A DNA stretch of 64,000 nucleotides from Acidobacteriaceae bacterium (GTDB lineage Bacteria; Acidobacteriota; Terriglobia; Terriglobales; Acidobacteriaceae): positions 611,828 to 675,827 of the forward strand of contig JAOAPC010000024.1 in assembly GCA_025462735.1 (NCBI GenBank), in the 5' to 3' direction. Each line of letters begins with the position of its first letter. Within the stretch, counting starts at the first letter, position 1. A program made the translations under genes and the position numbers. The notes beneath the pieces were generated by a model. That model saw only the letters and a program-made list of their open reading frames with translations. It ran no database searches and had not been told where the DNA came from. Shown piece after piece: positions 42,777 to 51,013 of the stretch.

Positions 42777-43211
42777 ATGCGATTGAATTATTTATTGGTG
42801 GTCGTATTGTTGGCGACGGCCGCGCAGGCCAAAGATCCGAAGCATTATCAGAGCGGCAGACTTTTAAAAATGGAATCCGTCAAGTGCGGAACAGATGAAA
42901 AGAATGGGAAGAGCTTTGCCGGGGAGATGATCGGGACAGACTCTTCGCACATGAAGACGCGCGAACTGCTCTGCCAGCAGTACGTGCTAGAAACCAGTAA
43001 TCTGGTGTACACCGTGCAGCCGAAGGACGAGAAACATCCGGCTCTGCTGCCGGTTGGCGAGAGCGCTCAGTTCCGGTTGGTAAAAGACAAAATGCTGCTT
43101 CGCGTCGAAGATATGGACGACAAAGAACGCGAGTACATCGTGGTCTCAATGGTTCCGAAAAACTCTCCCGATACGTCTAACAATTCACGAGGACAACGCC
43201 CGCCAAAGTGA
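42777..43211 (+). CDS. small exported protein of unknown function
   Basis: About 144 residues. ATG 42777 has GGGAG six bases upstream and gives MRLNYLLVVVLLATAAQA, a signal peptide; ATG 42771 is two codons earlier but has no spacing to the ribosome site. The mature part has two cysteines (VKCGTDEKNG and LLCQQYVLE) that could form a disulfide, and a probable beta-rich body (YVLETSNLVYTVQPKDEKHPALLPVGE). It ends in a polar, disordered tail. I do not recognise a family. The gene stands between the POT transporter and an outer-membrane-type protein. Confidence 0.72.
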   Translation: MRLNYLLVVVLLATAAQAKDPKHYQSGRLLKMESVKCGTDEKNGKSFAGEMIGTDSSHMKTRELLCQQYVLETSNLVYTVQPKDEKHPALLPVGESAQFRLVKDKMLLRVEDMDDKEREYIVVSMVPKNSPDTSNNSRGQRPPK

Positions 43212-43251
43212 GAGTTTGACTTCTCCAGTGTCTCTAAAATTTTGCTGCTCC

Positions 43252-43285
43252 GAATGAGAAGGGGAGAAGCATTCCCCTTCTATTC
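43252..43285 (+). terminator. hairpin downstream of the small exported protein gene
   Basis: Perfect stem AGAAGGGGA (43257-43265), 7-nt loop, TCCCCTTCT (43273-43281), extended by GAAT/ATTC with one bulged base. There is no U-tract after it, so it may stabilise a 3' end or be a factor-dependent stop rather than an intrinsic terminator. Confidence 0.5.
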
Positions 43286-43453
43286 GCCTTAGAGGTCTCA
43301 ATACCGTTAACAACCTAGGGTATCTGCGGCAGCCGAAAGCCCAACCATCGCTTGCTGCTCCGCATCCAACTTTTCGACCTGCTGCCCTGTCGGAAGCTGG
43401 GGAGAGGCATGAGCAGAACTAATACTATTTTTGACACAGGAGAAGCTATCTCA

Positions 43454-44053
43454 ATGAAAAAAACAATGTGGTTGGCGATCTTCGGGCTGCTGCTCGCAGT
43501 TCCTTCGTGGCTGGCGGCGCAGGAAGGCGGTGGGAACTATGACCACGCAAGCGTAGGAATTTTCGCAGACTATTTACGTTTCTCGCCAGGTTCAAGCACC
43601 ACGAATTTCATCGGCTTTGGCGCGCGGGCTGGTTTTCATGTGAGCCACCATGTTTCGCTGGAAGGCGAAATGAACTACGACTTCGAGCGGAATTACACGA
43701 CGATCTGCAATAACTGCGCGAGCACCACTTTTGTTAGAACCAGACTGCGTCCTCTAACTGGGCTATTCGGGCCAAAGTTCGAAACGCCCGGACCCTTTAA
43801 GTTCTTTGTTACCGGCAAGGTTGGCTTTATAAACTTCACCACCAGTTCGGCTGCGGTGACACCCGGTACTGTGGGCAACGCAATTACCGGAGTCGGAGGC
43901 GGTGGCACGCATTTCGCAATGTATCCCGGAGCCGGTTTCGAGGGCTTCTGGGGACCGTTTGGACTCCGGCTCGAAGCTGGGGATGAGGTTTATTTGAATA
44001 ATGGCACTTTCAACAACTTGAGGGTAACCTTCGGCCCGCAGATCAGGTTCTAG
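43454..44053 (+). CDS. outer-membrane beta-barrel protein
   Basis: About 199 residues. ATG 43454 starts MKKTMWLAIFGLLLAVPSWLAAQ, a clear signal peptide; AGGAG lies 11 nt upstream. The mature part has alternating hydrophobic and polar residues typical of an OmpA-like eight-strand barrel (FGARAGFHVSHHVSLEGEMNYDFERNY; GPFGLRLEAGDEVYLN) and ends VTFGPQIRF with a terminal phenylalanine. Two cysteines occur in ICNNCAS. Its specific role is unknown. A strong intrinsic terminator follows. Confidence 0.88.
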   Translation: MKKTMWLAIFGLLLAVPSWLAAQEGGGNYDHASVGIFADYLRFSPGSSTTNFIGFGARAGFHVSHHVSLEGEMNYDFERNYTTICNNCASTTFVRTRLRPLTGLFGPKFETPGPFKFFVTGKVGFINFTTSSAAVTPGTVGNAITGVGGGGTHFAMYPGAGFEGFWGPFGLRLEAGDEVYLNNGTFNNLRVTFGPQIRF

Positions 44054-44075
44054 GTTTCGCCAGGAGTCGTTAAGA

Positions 44076-44100
44076 AGCAGCCCGCAAGGGCTGCTTTTTT
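44076..44100 (+). terminator. Rho-independent terminator
   Basis: Stem AGCAGCCC (44076-44083), tetraloop GCAA, GGGCTGCT (44088-44095), then a run of T to 44100. It follows the beta-barrel gene by 22 bp and lies at the 3' end of the convergent kinase gene. Confidence 0.9.
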
Positions 44101-45592
44101 ATTGCATGGACACTTGTAATTTGCGCTTGTCGCAGTTCACGTAGAGAACGTGCTCCGATCGAGGAGGCAGGTCCGCTTCGACGGTTTCGACCTGGTCGTA
44201 ATTGTTAGCTGGCGAAACGACGCGGACCTGAAGCCAATGTTTTCCAGGAGCGAACTGGAAATTTGTTACCTGGTTCACTTCAACCGCGCGCAACAACGGA
44301 TGTCTTTGATCGGCACCGCGCAGATTGTGATCGAAAACAAGTTTGTCATCAAACCAAATGGAAGCCTTTGCCCCATTGAAATGATGCTGGATCTCCACTT
44401 GTACTTTGACGGACTCGGGTGTTGTTTGCGGAAGAGTTTCCGATTTTGTCGGAAGCAGCTTACTGCGAACGCGAGGCTTCCGCACCACTGCTTTTTTTGA
44501 TATCGCTCCCATCTGTGTTGCCAGCTGTGGGCGCGTACGACGCAATTGCAGTTCTGCAATAAGCTCAGCAGGTAGAGGCACGTTGCTCAGCCTAGTCATC
44601 TGCCAGCCGAAAATTAGACCGGCCAAAGCAATGAGCGAGATCGCGGCCGGAAGCAAGTATCGCTTATAGCGATCCGCGTTAGATTTGCTCTTTTTAGTTG
44701 CCCGAGATGCATTCTTTTCTGCTGAACGCGCAATAAACGCAGCAGTCTCTGAAGGCAGAAAGTCGGAATTTCGAAATGCCTGGATCGCACGAGCCAGGGC
44801 CGCCCCTGTCGCATAACGCTCGTCGGGATCCTTCGCGATGGCCCGGGAAACGATCGCATCCAGTTCTGGCGATACATCGCTTTGAAAACTGGTGACCGGT
44901 ATCGGCTCAATGTTCATTACCTTAAAGACAACCGTCTTCGCGCTATTTCCCTGGAAAGGCCGGAAACCAGTAATCATGCTGTAGAGCACGACCCCTAGCG
45001 AGAACAGGTCAGAACGGGCGTCGCCCTGTTTGCCGCTCATCTGTTCCGGCGCCATGTAGGCAGGGCTGCCAACAACCTCACCAACCTGTGTAATTTCCTG
45101 ATGCAGCCAGGCCACCCCGAAATCCGCAATCTTGGCGTGACCGTCTTCGGTCACCAGGATGTTGGCAGGCTTAATGTCGCGGTGCACAACTCCCTGGGTA
45201 TGTGCGTAATCAAGCGCTTCGGCGATCTCTTGCGCGTACTGAAGCGCGAGCGGCAAACTCAGCTTGCGATTGCGCGCCAGCACTCTGCTAAGAGGCTCGC
45301 CGGCGACAAACTCCATGACTAAGTACGGCTCCTGAGTTTCGGGATCTTCTCCGGCATCGTAAATGGTGACCACTCCGGGATGAGAAAGGCGTCCGGCAGC
45401 GCGGACCTCGCGCAAAAACCGCGAACGATATTCGGCTTCGTCGGCGAACTCCTGACCGCTCAGCGAAATCGTTTTAATCGCTACCTGGCGCCCGATCTGG
45501 GGGTCATAGGCGCGATACACCACTCCCATCGCGCCGCGACCGATCTCGGCCTCAATAAGATAGCGACCCAGGGTCTGATGAAGGGTTCTCAC
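44099..45592 (-). CDS. Hanks-type serine/threonine protein kinase with membrane anchor
   Basis: A 497-residue kinase. The catalytic domain has GRGAMGVVYRAYDPQIGRQVAIKTI (P-loop and the ATP-binding Lys), VHRDIKPANILVTEDGHAKIADFGVAW (HRD and DFG motifs) and GSPAYMAPEQMSGKQ. A membrane helix (LLPAAISLIALAGLIFGWQM) is near residue 325. The C-terminal extracellular part (VQVEIQHHFNGAKASIWFDDKL) resembles PEGA-type beta domains. Substrates are unknown. The gene stands alone and ends at a bidirectional-looking hairpin. Confidence 0.93.
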   Translation of the reverse strand: MRTLHQTLGRYLIEAEIGRGAMGVVYRAYDPQIGRQVAIKTISLSGQEFADEAEYRSRFLREVRAAGRLSHPGVVTIYDAGEDPETQEPYLVMEFVAGEPLSRVLARNRKLSLPLALQYAQEIAEALDYAHTQGVVHRDIKPANILVTEDGHAKIADFGVAWLHQEITQVGEVVGSPAYMAPEQMSGKQGDARSDLFSLGVVLYSMITGFRPFQGNSAKTVVFKVMNIEPIPVTSFQSDVSPELDAIVSRAIAKDPDERYATGAALARAIQAFRNSDFLPSETAAFIARSAEKNASRATKKSKSNADRYKRYLLPAAISLIALAGLIFGWQMTRLSNVPLPAELIAELQLRRTRPQLATQMGAISKKAVVRKPRVRSKLLPTKSETLPQTTPESVKVQVEIQHHFNGAKASIWFDDKLVFDHNLRGADQRHPLLRAVEVNQVTNFQFAPGKHWLQVRVVSPANNYDQVETVEADLPPRSEHVLYVNCDKRKLQVSMQ

Positions 45593-45738
45593 ACGTAGTT
45601 GAATCTTAAAATTCTATGCTGATGGAGTCAGCATGGAATCAGGCGGCAACAGATTACATCGGTAACCCCGAGGTGGTGTGACCATGGTTACTTGGTAATC
45701 ATTTTGCAGAGTGCTTGGCGGAAAAACCGTTTGGGGGC

Positions 45739-46455
45739 CTACTGAGTTGGCCTACGCCGCAGCTCAACTCCGCCGGTTTGTGGAGGGAGTGAGAAAGGGA
45801 ATTCCACTATTAGATTTTCCACCGGCAATCGCAAAATGAACTGTTCCGGCTTTCGCCAAGGGCCAATCCATCGGTCTTTTATCCCGAAGAACACCCAGCC
45901 AGTGGCGGAGGAATTCGCCGGGTTCAACACCGCAGGGTGCAAGGCCTGGGTACTGACGAAATCCATCATTTCCGTGTAATCCTTAAGTCGGGCCTGTAAC
46001 TCCGATTCCTTCCGCTCTTTTTGTTCCGGGTGTTTGCGCACCTCGTGGCGCTCGACTTCGTCAGTGAGATCGTCGACGTTCTGTTGCAGGTGCTGAAGCA
46101 TGTCATCCGGATCCAGCGAGGTTTTCACCACTTGGAAATGCTTTACAAATTCGAGGGCGAAACGGCCCTGCTGAACATCCAGTTGCCCCGCGCCTTTGTA
46201 TCGAAAAGTGAGCAGGACTCCAAGCATTGGAGCGGCGCGGTGGGGAATTTTTTCGAGTTCCTGTCGATCGACCGCGAGAATAACCTCAAAATCTGCAGAG
46301 GAGATTCCGTAATATATGCGACCGTCATCGCCTTGGCGCAGAGTGCAGTTCGGCGCGTTCGGGGCCCAGCGTACAGCTGAAACCGGGGTTTTATTAGTTG
46401 CCAGCAGGGATGAACTTAGAAGAACCAGGACCGCTGTGAGAGCCGGGAAACGCAC
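45739..46455 (-). CDS. exported protein of unknown function
   Basis: About 238 residues from the GTG at 46455 (VRFPALTAVLVLLSSSLLA), a signal peptide. A CCGGA lies directly upstream. The frame is open to 46602 but that part is basic and not signal-like. A central region is rich in acidic and charged residues (DDMLQHLQQNVDDLTDEVERHEVRKHPEQKERKE), probably a coiled coil, between two beta-rich parts. Family not recognised. Its gene is downstream of and codirectional with nothing obvious, lying between the kinase and the phosphoesterases. Confidence 0.7.
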   Translation of the reverse strand: MRFPALTAVLVLLSSSLLATNKTPVSAVRWAPNAPNCTLRQGDDGRIYYGISSADFEVILAVDRQELEKIPHRAAPMLGVLLTFRYKGAGQLDVQQGRFALEFVKHFQVVKTSLDPDDMLQHLQQNVDDLTDEVERHEVRKHPEQKERKESELQARLKDYTEMMDFVSTQALHPAVLNPANSSATGWVFFGIKDRWIGPWRKPEQFILRLPVENLIVEFPFSLPPQTGGVELRRRPTQ

Positions 46456-46689
46456 TCCGGAAGTATAGGGGAAAGCAGCGCCCTTGGCAGTTGGCCCGAT
46501 CCAGCTGCGACGCGGGTTAACGCCGCGTGAGCCGAACCACAATCGGCCACGAGATGTCCTTCTGAGCCGATAATTGCGTCCAATAGGCCTTCTCTCAAGC
46601 AACCCCAGAACGGAAAATCTACTCTCTTTAATGCCACGTAGTTCGCATTGTTCGTCTCACCTTAAAATTTTTCCTGACCGGAGCTGAAA

Positions 46690-48531
46690 ATGGGATATTC
46701 CTTTGCGCGGCTGTTGAGTTGCACTGTGTTGCTGACTACGTCGGCCATTTCTGCCTATGCTTCTTGTCCGCTGAACCAGAAAAATCCGTCTGTTACCGTG
46801 TGCACGCCGTCGGGCAATGCACTCGTACAGAGCCCAGTTCACCTGGTTGCGGGAAGCACTGATTCGAACCCGGTCACGACAATGCAGGTCTATGTAGACA
46901 ATAAACTCACTTATCAGGTAAATGCGTCCGCGCTGGACACCTTCGTGAATCTAGGGGTCGGGACTCACCTGATTACGGTCCAAGCTTGGGACACTGCGGG
47001 AGCGACATTCGCTCGTAATGTTTCGGTGTCGATGCAGCCACCTTGCACGTTAAATTCTAAGAACCAGACGGTGACGATTTGCTCACTGGTGGCAGGTTCG
47101 GTCGTAAGCCAGCCATTCCACGTGGTCGCAGCGGCCAACGACTTAACCCCGGTGACCTCAATGAAGCTGGTCATTGACGGGGTGGTGAAGGGCAGCATTG
47201 CAAACTCGGCAATTCTGGATTTTTACGTCAGCAATCTGGCCCTGGGAGCGCACTCCATCGCGGTCCAAGCCCAGGACAACAAAGGCGCATCGTTCACGAC
47301 TGCAATCACTGTCACCGTCACGGCTGCTTCTAAGGGTTTATCAAACCTTCGTCACATTATTTTCTTTCTCCAAGAGAACCGATCGTTCGACAGTTACTTC
47401 GGCATGTTGGGCCAATACAAAGCTTCCGAGGCCCTGCCTAACAATGTGGACGGATTGAACCTGAACACGAGCCGTACCAACACGCAGGGGCAGACGGTAC
47501 ATCCATTCCATTATCAGACGGTGTGCACCGAAAATCTGAGCCCAGCGTGGGACGAATCCCACGTCGATGTTGACGGCGGATTGATGGACGGATTCATGTG
47601 GACCACAACATCCGTACCGTCAACAATTGATCCCACGGGAACCAGAGCGATGGGCTATTACGATCAAAGCGATATCCCTTATTACTACGAGGCTGCGGCC
47701 AGATTCGCCACCAGCGATCGGTTCTTTTCCCCAGCGCTTACTAATACGGTGCCGAACCGACTCTATTTATTCACGGGAACGTCCTTTGGAAACGCGTTTC
47801 CACCGACGCCTCCTGCGGGGGGCTTTACTCAACCGACTATTTTTGCGCACTTGGATCAGGCGGGCGTAAGCTGGCGCTACTATCATCAGGACGCCGCGTC
47901 TTCAGCATTCATTCAACAGTTTTCGATCTATCAAACGGATTCCGCGAAAGTTGTTCCAATCAAGAACTGGTTCAATGACGTAATGAACGACAGTACCTTG
48001 CCATCCGTCATTTTTATAGAACGCGCTTCCCCCTCCGCTCGCGATGAGCATCCCGGAGCCAATATTCAAGCGGGCGCCGCAGACGCGGCCAACGTCATAA
48101 ATGCATTGCTCAACAGCCCATCATGGAAGGACTCGGCACTTATCCTGACTTATGACGAGGGCGGCGGCCTCTACGATCACGTGCGCCCAGCGCGCGAAAT
48201 CAAACCCGATTCACTTGCCCCGAAACTGACATCGAAGGATAAGCCAGGTGCGTTTAACCAGACCGGATTTCGCGTACCTCTCATTGTCTTTTCGCCATGG
48301 GCGAAGCCGAGTTTTGTTTCCCACACCACACGCGATTACACCTCAATCCTGCGCCTTGTTGAGGATACTTTCCATGTTGCACCCTTGACGCTTCGCGACA
48401 AGAATGCGGATAACATGATGGAATTCTTTGACTTCTCCGGGATCGCTCCACTACTGACCCCTCCGACTCTTCCGCCGCAACCAACAAATGGGACGTGTGA
48501 TAACACCAAGGAGAAGGCGCCGGGGTTCTAG
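46690..48531 (+). CDS. secreted phospholipase C/acid phosphatase-family phosphoesterase with two Ig-like repeats
   Basis: A 613-residue exported protein. After the signal peptide come two tandem ~90-residue Ig-like repeats (CPLNQKNPSVTVCTP...; CTLNSKNQTVTICS...), each starting with the same pattern, up to about residue 210. The catalytic domain of the phosphoesterase family (PF04185-type) follows: LRHIIFFLQENRSFDSYFGML contains the ENRSFD active-site motif, and LILTYDEGGGLYDHV and FRVPLIVFSPWAKPSFVSH are conserved. The family hydrolyses phospholipids or phosphomonoesters outside the cell. A tandem paralogue follows. Confidence 0.92.
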   Translation: MGYSFARLLSCTVLLTTSAISAYASCPLNQKNPSVTVCTPSGNALVQSPVHLVAGSTDSNPVTTMQVYVDNKLTYQVNASALDTFVNLGVGTHLITVQAWDTAGATFARNVSVSMQPPCTLNSKNQTVTICSLVAGSVVSQPFHVVAAANDLTPVTSMKLVIDGVVKGSIANSAILDFYVSNLALGAHSIAVQAQDNKGASFTTAITVTVTAASKGLSNLRHIIFFLQENRSFDSYFGMLGQYKASEALPNNVDGLNLNTSRTNTQGQTVHPFHYQTVCTENLSPAWDESHVDVDGGLMDGFMWTTTSVPSTIDPTGTRAMGYYDQSDIPYYYEAAARFATSDRFFSPALTNTVPNRLYLFTGTSFGNAFPPTPPAGGFTQPTIFAHLDQAGVSWRYYHQDAASSAFIQQFSIYQTDSAKVVPIKNWFNDVMNDSTLPSVIFIERASPSARDEHPGANIQAGAADAANVINALLNSPSWKDSALILTYDEGGGLYDHVRPAREIKPDSLAPKLTSKDKPGAFNQTGFRVPLIVFSPWAKPSFVSHTTRDYTSILRLVEDTFHVAPLTLRDKNADNMMEFFDFSGIAPLLTPPTLPPQPTNGTCDNTKEKAPGF

Positions 48532-48653
48532 CCTCTGTACGTCTGTTCAGGTACAAGCCGGGCGGGAGCGACACTGTACGAACACCTTAAAGAAGGCAAC
48601 CTCTGAGCCGGGAACCTACTCTGATTGTGCATCTCAGCTGGACGGAGCTGTTT

Positions 48654-50543
48654 ATGTCCTGTCATCGTCTCCCGCTTTCGATCTGGAATGCGCTCCTCAT
48701 CTTGTTGTTCTCGGTATTTGGGTATGCTTCCGCACCTTGCCCCTTGAGCCAGACAAATCCATCGGTAACTGTGTGTACGCCCGCACCTTTCGATAAGGTG
48801 CAAAGCCCAGTGCACGTCGTGGCCGGGACTACCGATTCAAATCCAGTTACCACGATGTACGTCTATGTAGATAGCAAGCTCAAGTACAAGGTGAGTGCGT
48901 CCACGCTCGACACATTCCTGAATCTCCCCATCGGCCACCACTGGATTATCGTCCAAGCGAAAGATTCCACTAGCGCAACGTTTAAGACAACACTAGCGGT
49001 GGCGATGCAGCCCCCTTGTGCTTTGAATTCCGCCAATCAAAGCGTCACGCTTTGCTCGATGGTAAACGGCTCCATAGTAAGTTCGCCGTTTCATGTGGTT
49101 GCGGCCGCCACCGACTCTAATCCCGTGACATCGATGACCCTGCTCATCGACGGGACGAACGCCGGCGGCGTTTCAAACTCGGCAATTCTGGATCAGTATG
49201 TGAGTAACGTGGCCTTAGGAACGCATTCCATAACGGTTCAGGCTCAGGACAGTACTGCGACAGTTTTTAGCACTCAATTCAATATTGTCGTGACCGCCGC
49301 TTCTAATGGGCTCTCGAAGCTGCGTCACATCATTTTCTTCGTCCAGGAGAATCATACCTTCGATAGTTATTTCGGGCTGCTGGGGCCCTACAAAGCCTCT
49401 TTAGGCCTTACGAATGACGTGGACGGATTAGATCTGAATGCGACTCAGCTGACCTCGCAGGGACAGCCCGTACACCCCTATCACTTTCAGACGATCTGTA
49501 CCGACAACCTCAATGGAGCGTGGTCCTTCAGCCACACTGACTTGGACTATGGAAAAATGGACGGATTTGTGCGGGCTGCGGCAGGAATGCACTCCACCAT
49601 CGACCCATATGGAACCCGGGCCATGGGGTATTACGATCAGAGCGACATTCCCTATTACTATGAAGCCGGGGCGAGATTTGCGATCAGTGACCGCTTCTTC
49701 TCGCCGGTCCTTACCCGCACCATACCAAACCGGCTCTACCTTCTTACTGGAACTTCCTTCGGGAACACTGAGCCGCCGGTGCCACCTTCTGGGGGGTTTA
49801 CCCAAACCACGATTTTCGACCATCTCGATCAGGCGGGCGTGAGCTGGCGTTATTACTACCAAGGCAACAAATCGTCGGCTTTCATAACGCAGTTCACCAT
49901 TTATCAGAAGAACTCGAACTCCGCCCAGACCAAAGTCGTACCGATCGCGAACTGGTTCAATGACGTGCAAAACGACAGCGCGTTACCTGAGGTGATCTTC
50001 ATCGAACGCGGTTCTGGCCTGGACGAACATCCCGGCAACAACGTCCAGAAAGGCGCGAAAGATGCGGTAAATATCATCAACGGCTTGGTATGTCCCACGC
50101 ACTCAAGCACCGGCGCATGCGTCCCGAGCGCCTCGTGGCCGGACTCGGCGCTCATTCTGACCTACGACGAAGGCGGCGCCTTCTATGACCACGTCCTACC
50201 TGCCAGAGAGGTCGAGCCAGATTCGATCCAGCCGATCTTGCCTCGGAGCGGACCACCCGACTCCTTCAACCAGAGCGGATTTCGAGTGCCAGTGATCGTT
50301 TTTTCGCCTTGGGCGAGGCCGAGTTTTGTCTCGCACACCACACGGGATTACACTTCGATCCTGCGGCTGATTGAAGACAGATTCAACGTGGCGCCGCTTA
50401 CTCTGCGCGATGCCAACGCCGATAATATGATGGAATTCTTCGATTTCTCCGGCGCGCCACCGCTACTGACGCCGCCCACTCTACCGGCGCAGTTGGTCAA
50501 CGGAACTTGCCAGACCAGCATGGAAGCGGCCCCGGGCTACTGA
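48654..50543 (+). CDS. secreted phosphoesterase paralogue (tandem copy)
   Basis: A 629-residue paralogue of the preceding gene with the same layout: signal peptide, two Ig-like repeats (CPLSQTNPSVTVCTP; CALNSANQSVTLCS), and the catalytic domain with LRHIIFFVQENHTFDSYFGLL. The ENRSFD motif is changed to ENHTFD here, which could alter activity. LILTYDEGGAFYDHV and FRVPVIVFSPWARPSFVSH are retained. ATG 48654 has GGAG 8 nt upstream. An extra loop with two cysteines (VCPTHSSTGACVP) is present. Tandem duplication is visible from similarity along the full length. Confidence 0.92.
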   Translation: MSCHRLPLSIWNALLILLFSVFGYASAPCPLSQTNPSVTVCTPAPFDKVQSPVHVVAGTTDSNPVTTMYVYVDSKLKYKVSASTLDTFLNLPIGHHWIIVQAKDSTSATFKTTLAVAMQPPCALNSANQSVTLCSMVNGSIVSSPFHVVAAATDSNPVTSMTLLIDGTNAGGVSNSAILDQYVSNVALGTHSITVQAQDSTATVFSTQFNIVVTAASNGLSKLRHIIFFVQENHTFDSYFGLLGPYKASLGLTNDVDGLDLNATQLTSQGQPVHPYHFQTICTDNLNGAWSFSHTDLDYGKMDGFVRAAAGMHSTIDPYGTRAMGYYDQSDIPYYYEAGARFAISDRFFSPVLTRTIPNRLYLLTGTSFGNTEPPVPPSGGFTQTTIFDHLDQAGVSWRYYYQGNKSSAFITQFTIYQKNSNSAQTKVVPIANWFNDVQNDSALPEVIFIERGSGLDEHPGNNVQKGAKDAVNIINGLVCPTHSSTGACVPSASWPDSALILTYDEGGAFYDHVLPAREVEPDSIQPILPRSGPPDSFNQSGFRVPVIVFSPWARPSFVSHTTRDYTSILRLIEDRFNVAPLTLRDANADNMMEFFDFSGAPPLLTPPTLPAQLVNGTCQTSMEAAPGY

Positions 50544-50609
50544 CTTCGGAGTACTTTCTTAGGGCAGCCTGAAGCCGGTGCTTCATCGATGGGCGATACT
50601 TGTTTCTGC

Positions 50610-50694
50610 TCAGTCTGACTGAACCTGACTAGCTAACATCCCTCCAACTCTACTCTGCTAAGGTCAACCCAGCGTCTCAGAATCAGACTGAGAC
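50610..50694. promoter_or_regulatory. paired dyads upstream of the RiPP-type operon
   Basis: The 9-mer TCAGTCTGA at 50610-50618 recurs inverted as TCAGACTGA at 50683-50691. Another dyad is GTCTCAG (50674-50680) and CTGAGAC (50688-50694) with a 7-nt loop, ending 22 bp before the pqqD-like ATG. These may be operator half-sites or an RNA hairpin over the leader. I see no regulator gene in the cluster. This is suggestive only. Confidence 0.35.
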
Positions 50695-50716
50695 ATGTTC
50701 GCGCGTTGGGGGAAAA

Positions 50717-51013
50717 ATGGAGCTATACGTCCGCTCGGACGCTGTAGTTTCCCGAGTGATTGCCGGGGAGACTCTGATTGTGCCGATCAGCAAGGGCGTC
50801 GGCGATCTTGCCTCCATTTACAGCTTGAACCCAGTTGCGAGTACGATCTGGGAGGCAATTTCGCGCCCTCGTACCAAGGACGAAATCGTTCAGCTAGTTG
50901 CGCACGAGTTCAACGCTGAACTCCAACAGATCGAACGCGACGTAGAAGCCTTTCTGGTTGAAATGGAATCGGCGCACCTGGTCACGGGAGTGGGAGTGAC
51001 CGTACCATTATGA
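50717..51013 (+). CDS. PqqD-like peptide chaperone (RiPP recognition element)
   Basis: A 98-residue PqqD-family protein with a winged-helix fold: GVGDLASIYSLNPVASTIWEAIS near 30-50 and TKDEIVQLVAHEFNAELQQIERDVEAFLVEME after it. PqqD-type proteins bind the leader of a precursor peptide and present it to a radical SAM enzyme. GGGGG lies 5 nt upstream of the ATG. The stop overlaps the radical SAM start by four bases (ATGA), so the two are co-translated. It is the first gene of a five-gene cluster. Confidence 0.88.
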   Translation: MELYVRSDAVVSRVIAGETLIVPISKGVGDLASIYSLNPVASTIWEAISRPRTKDEIVQLVAHEFNAELQQIERDVEAFLVEMESAHLVTGVGVTVPL

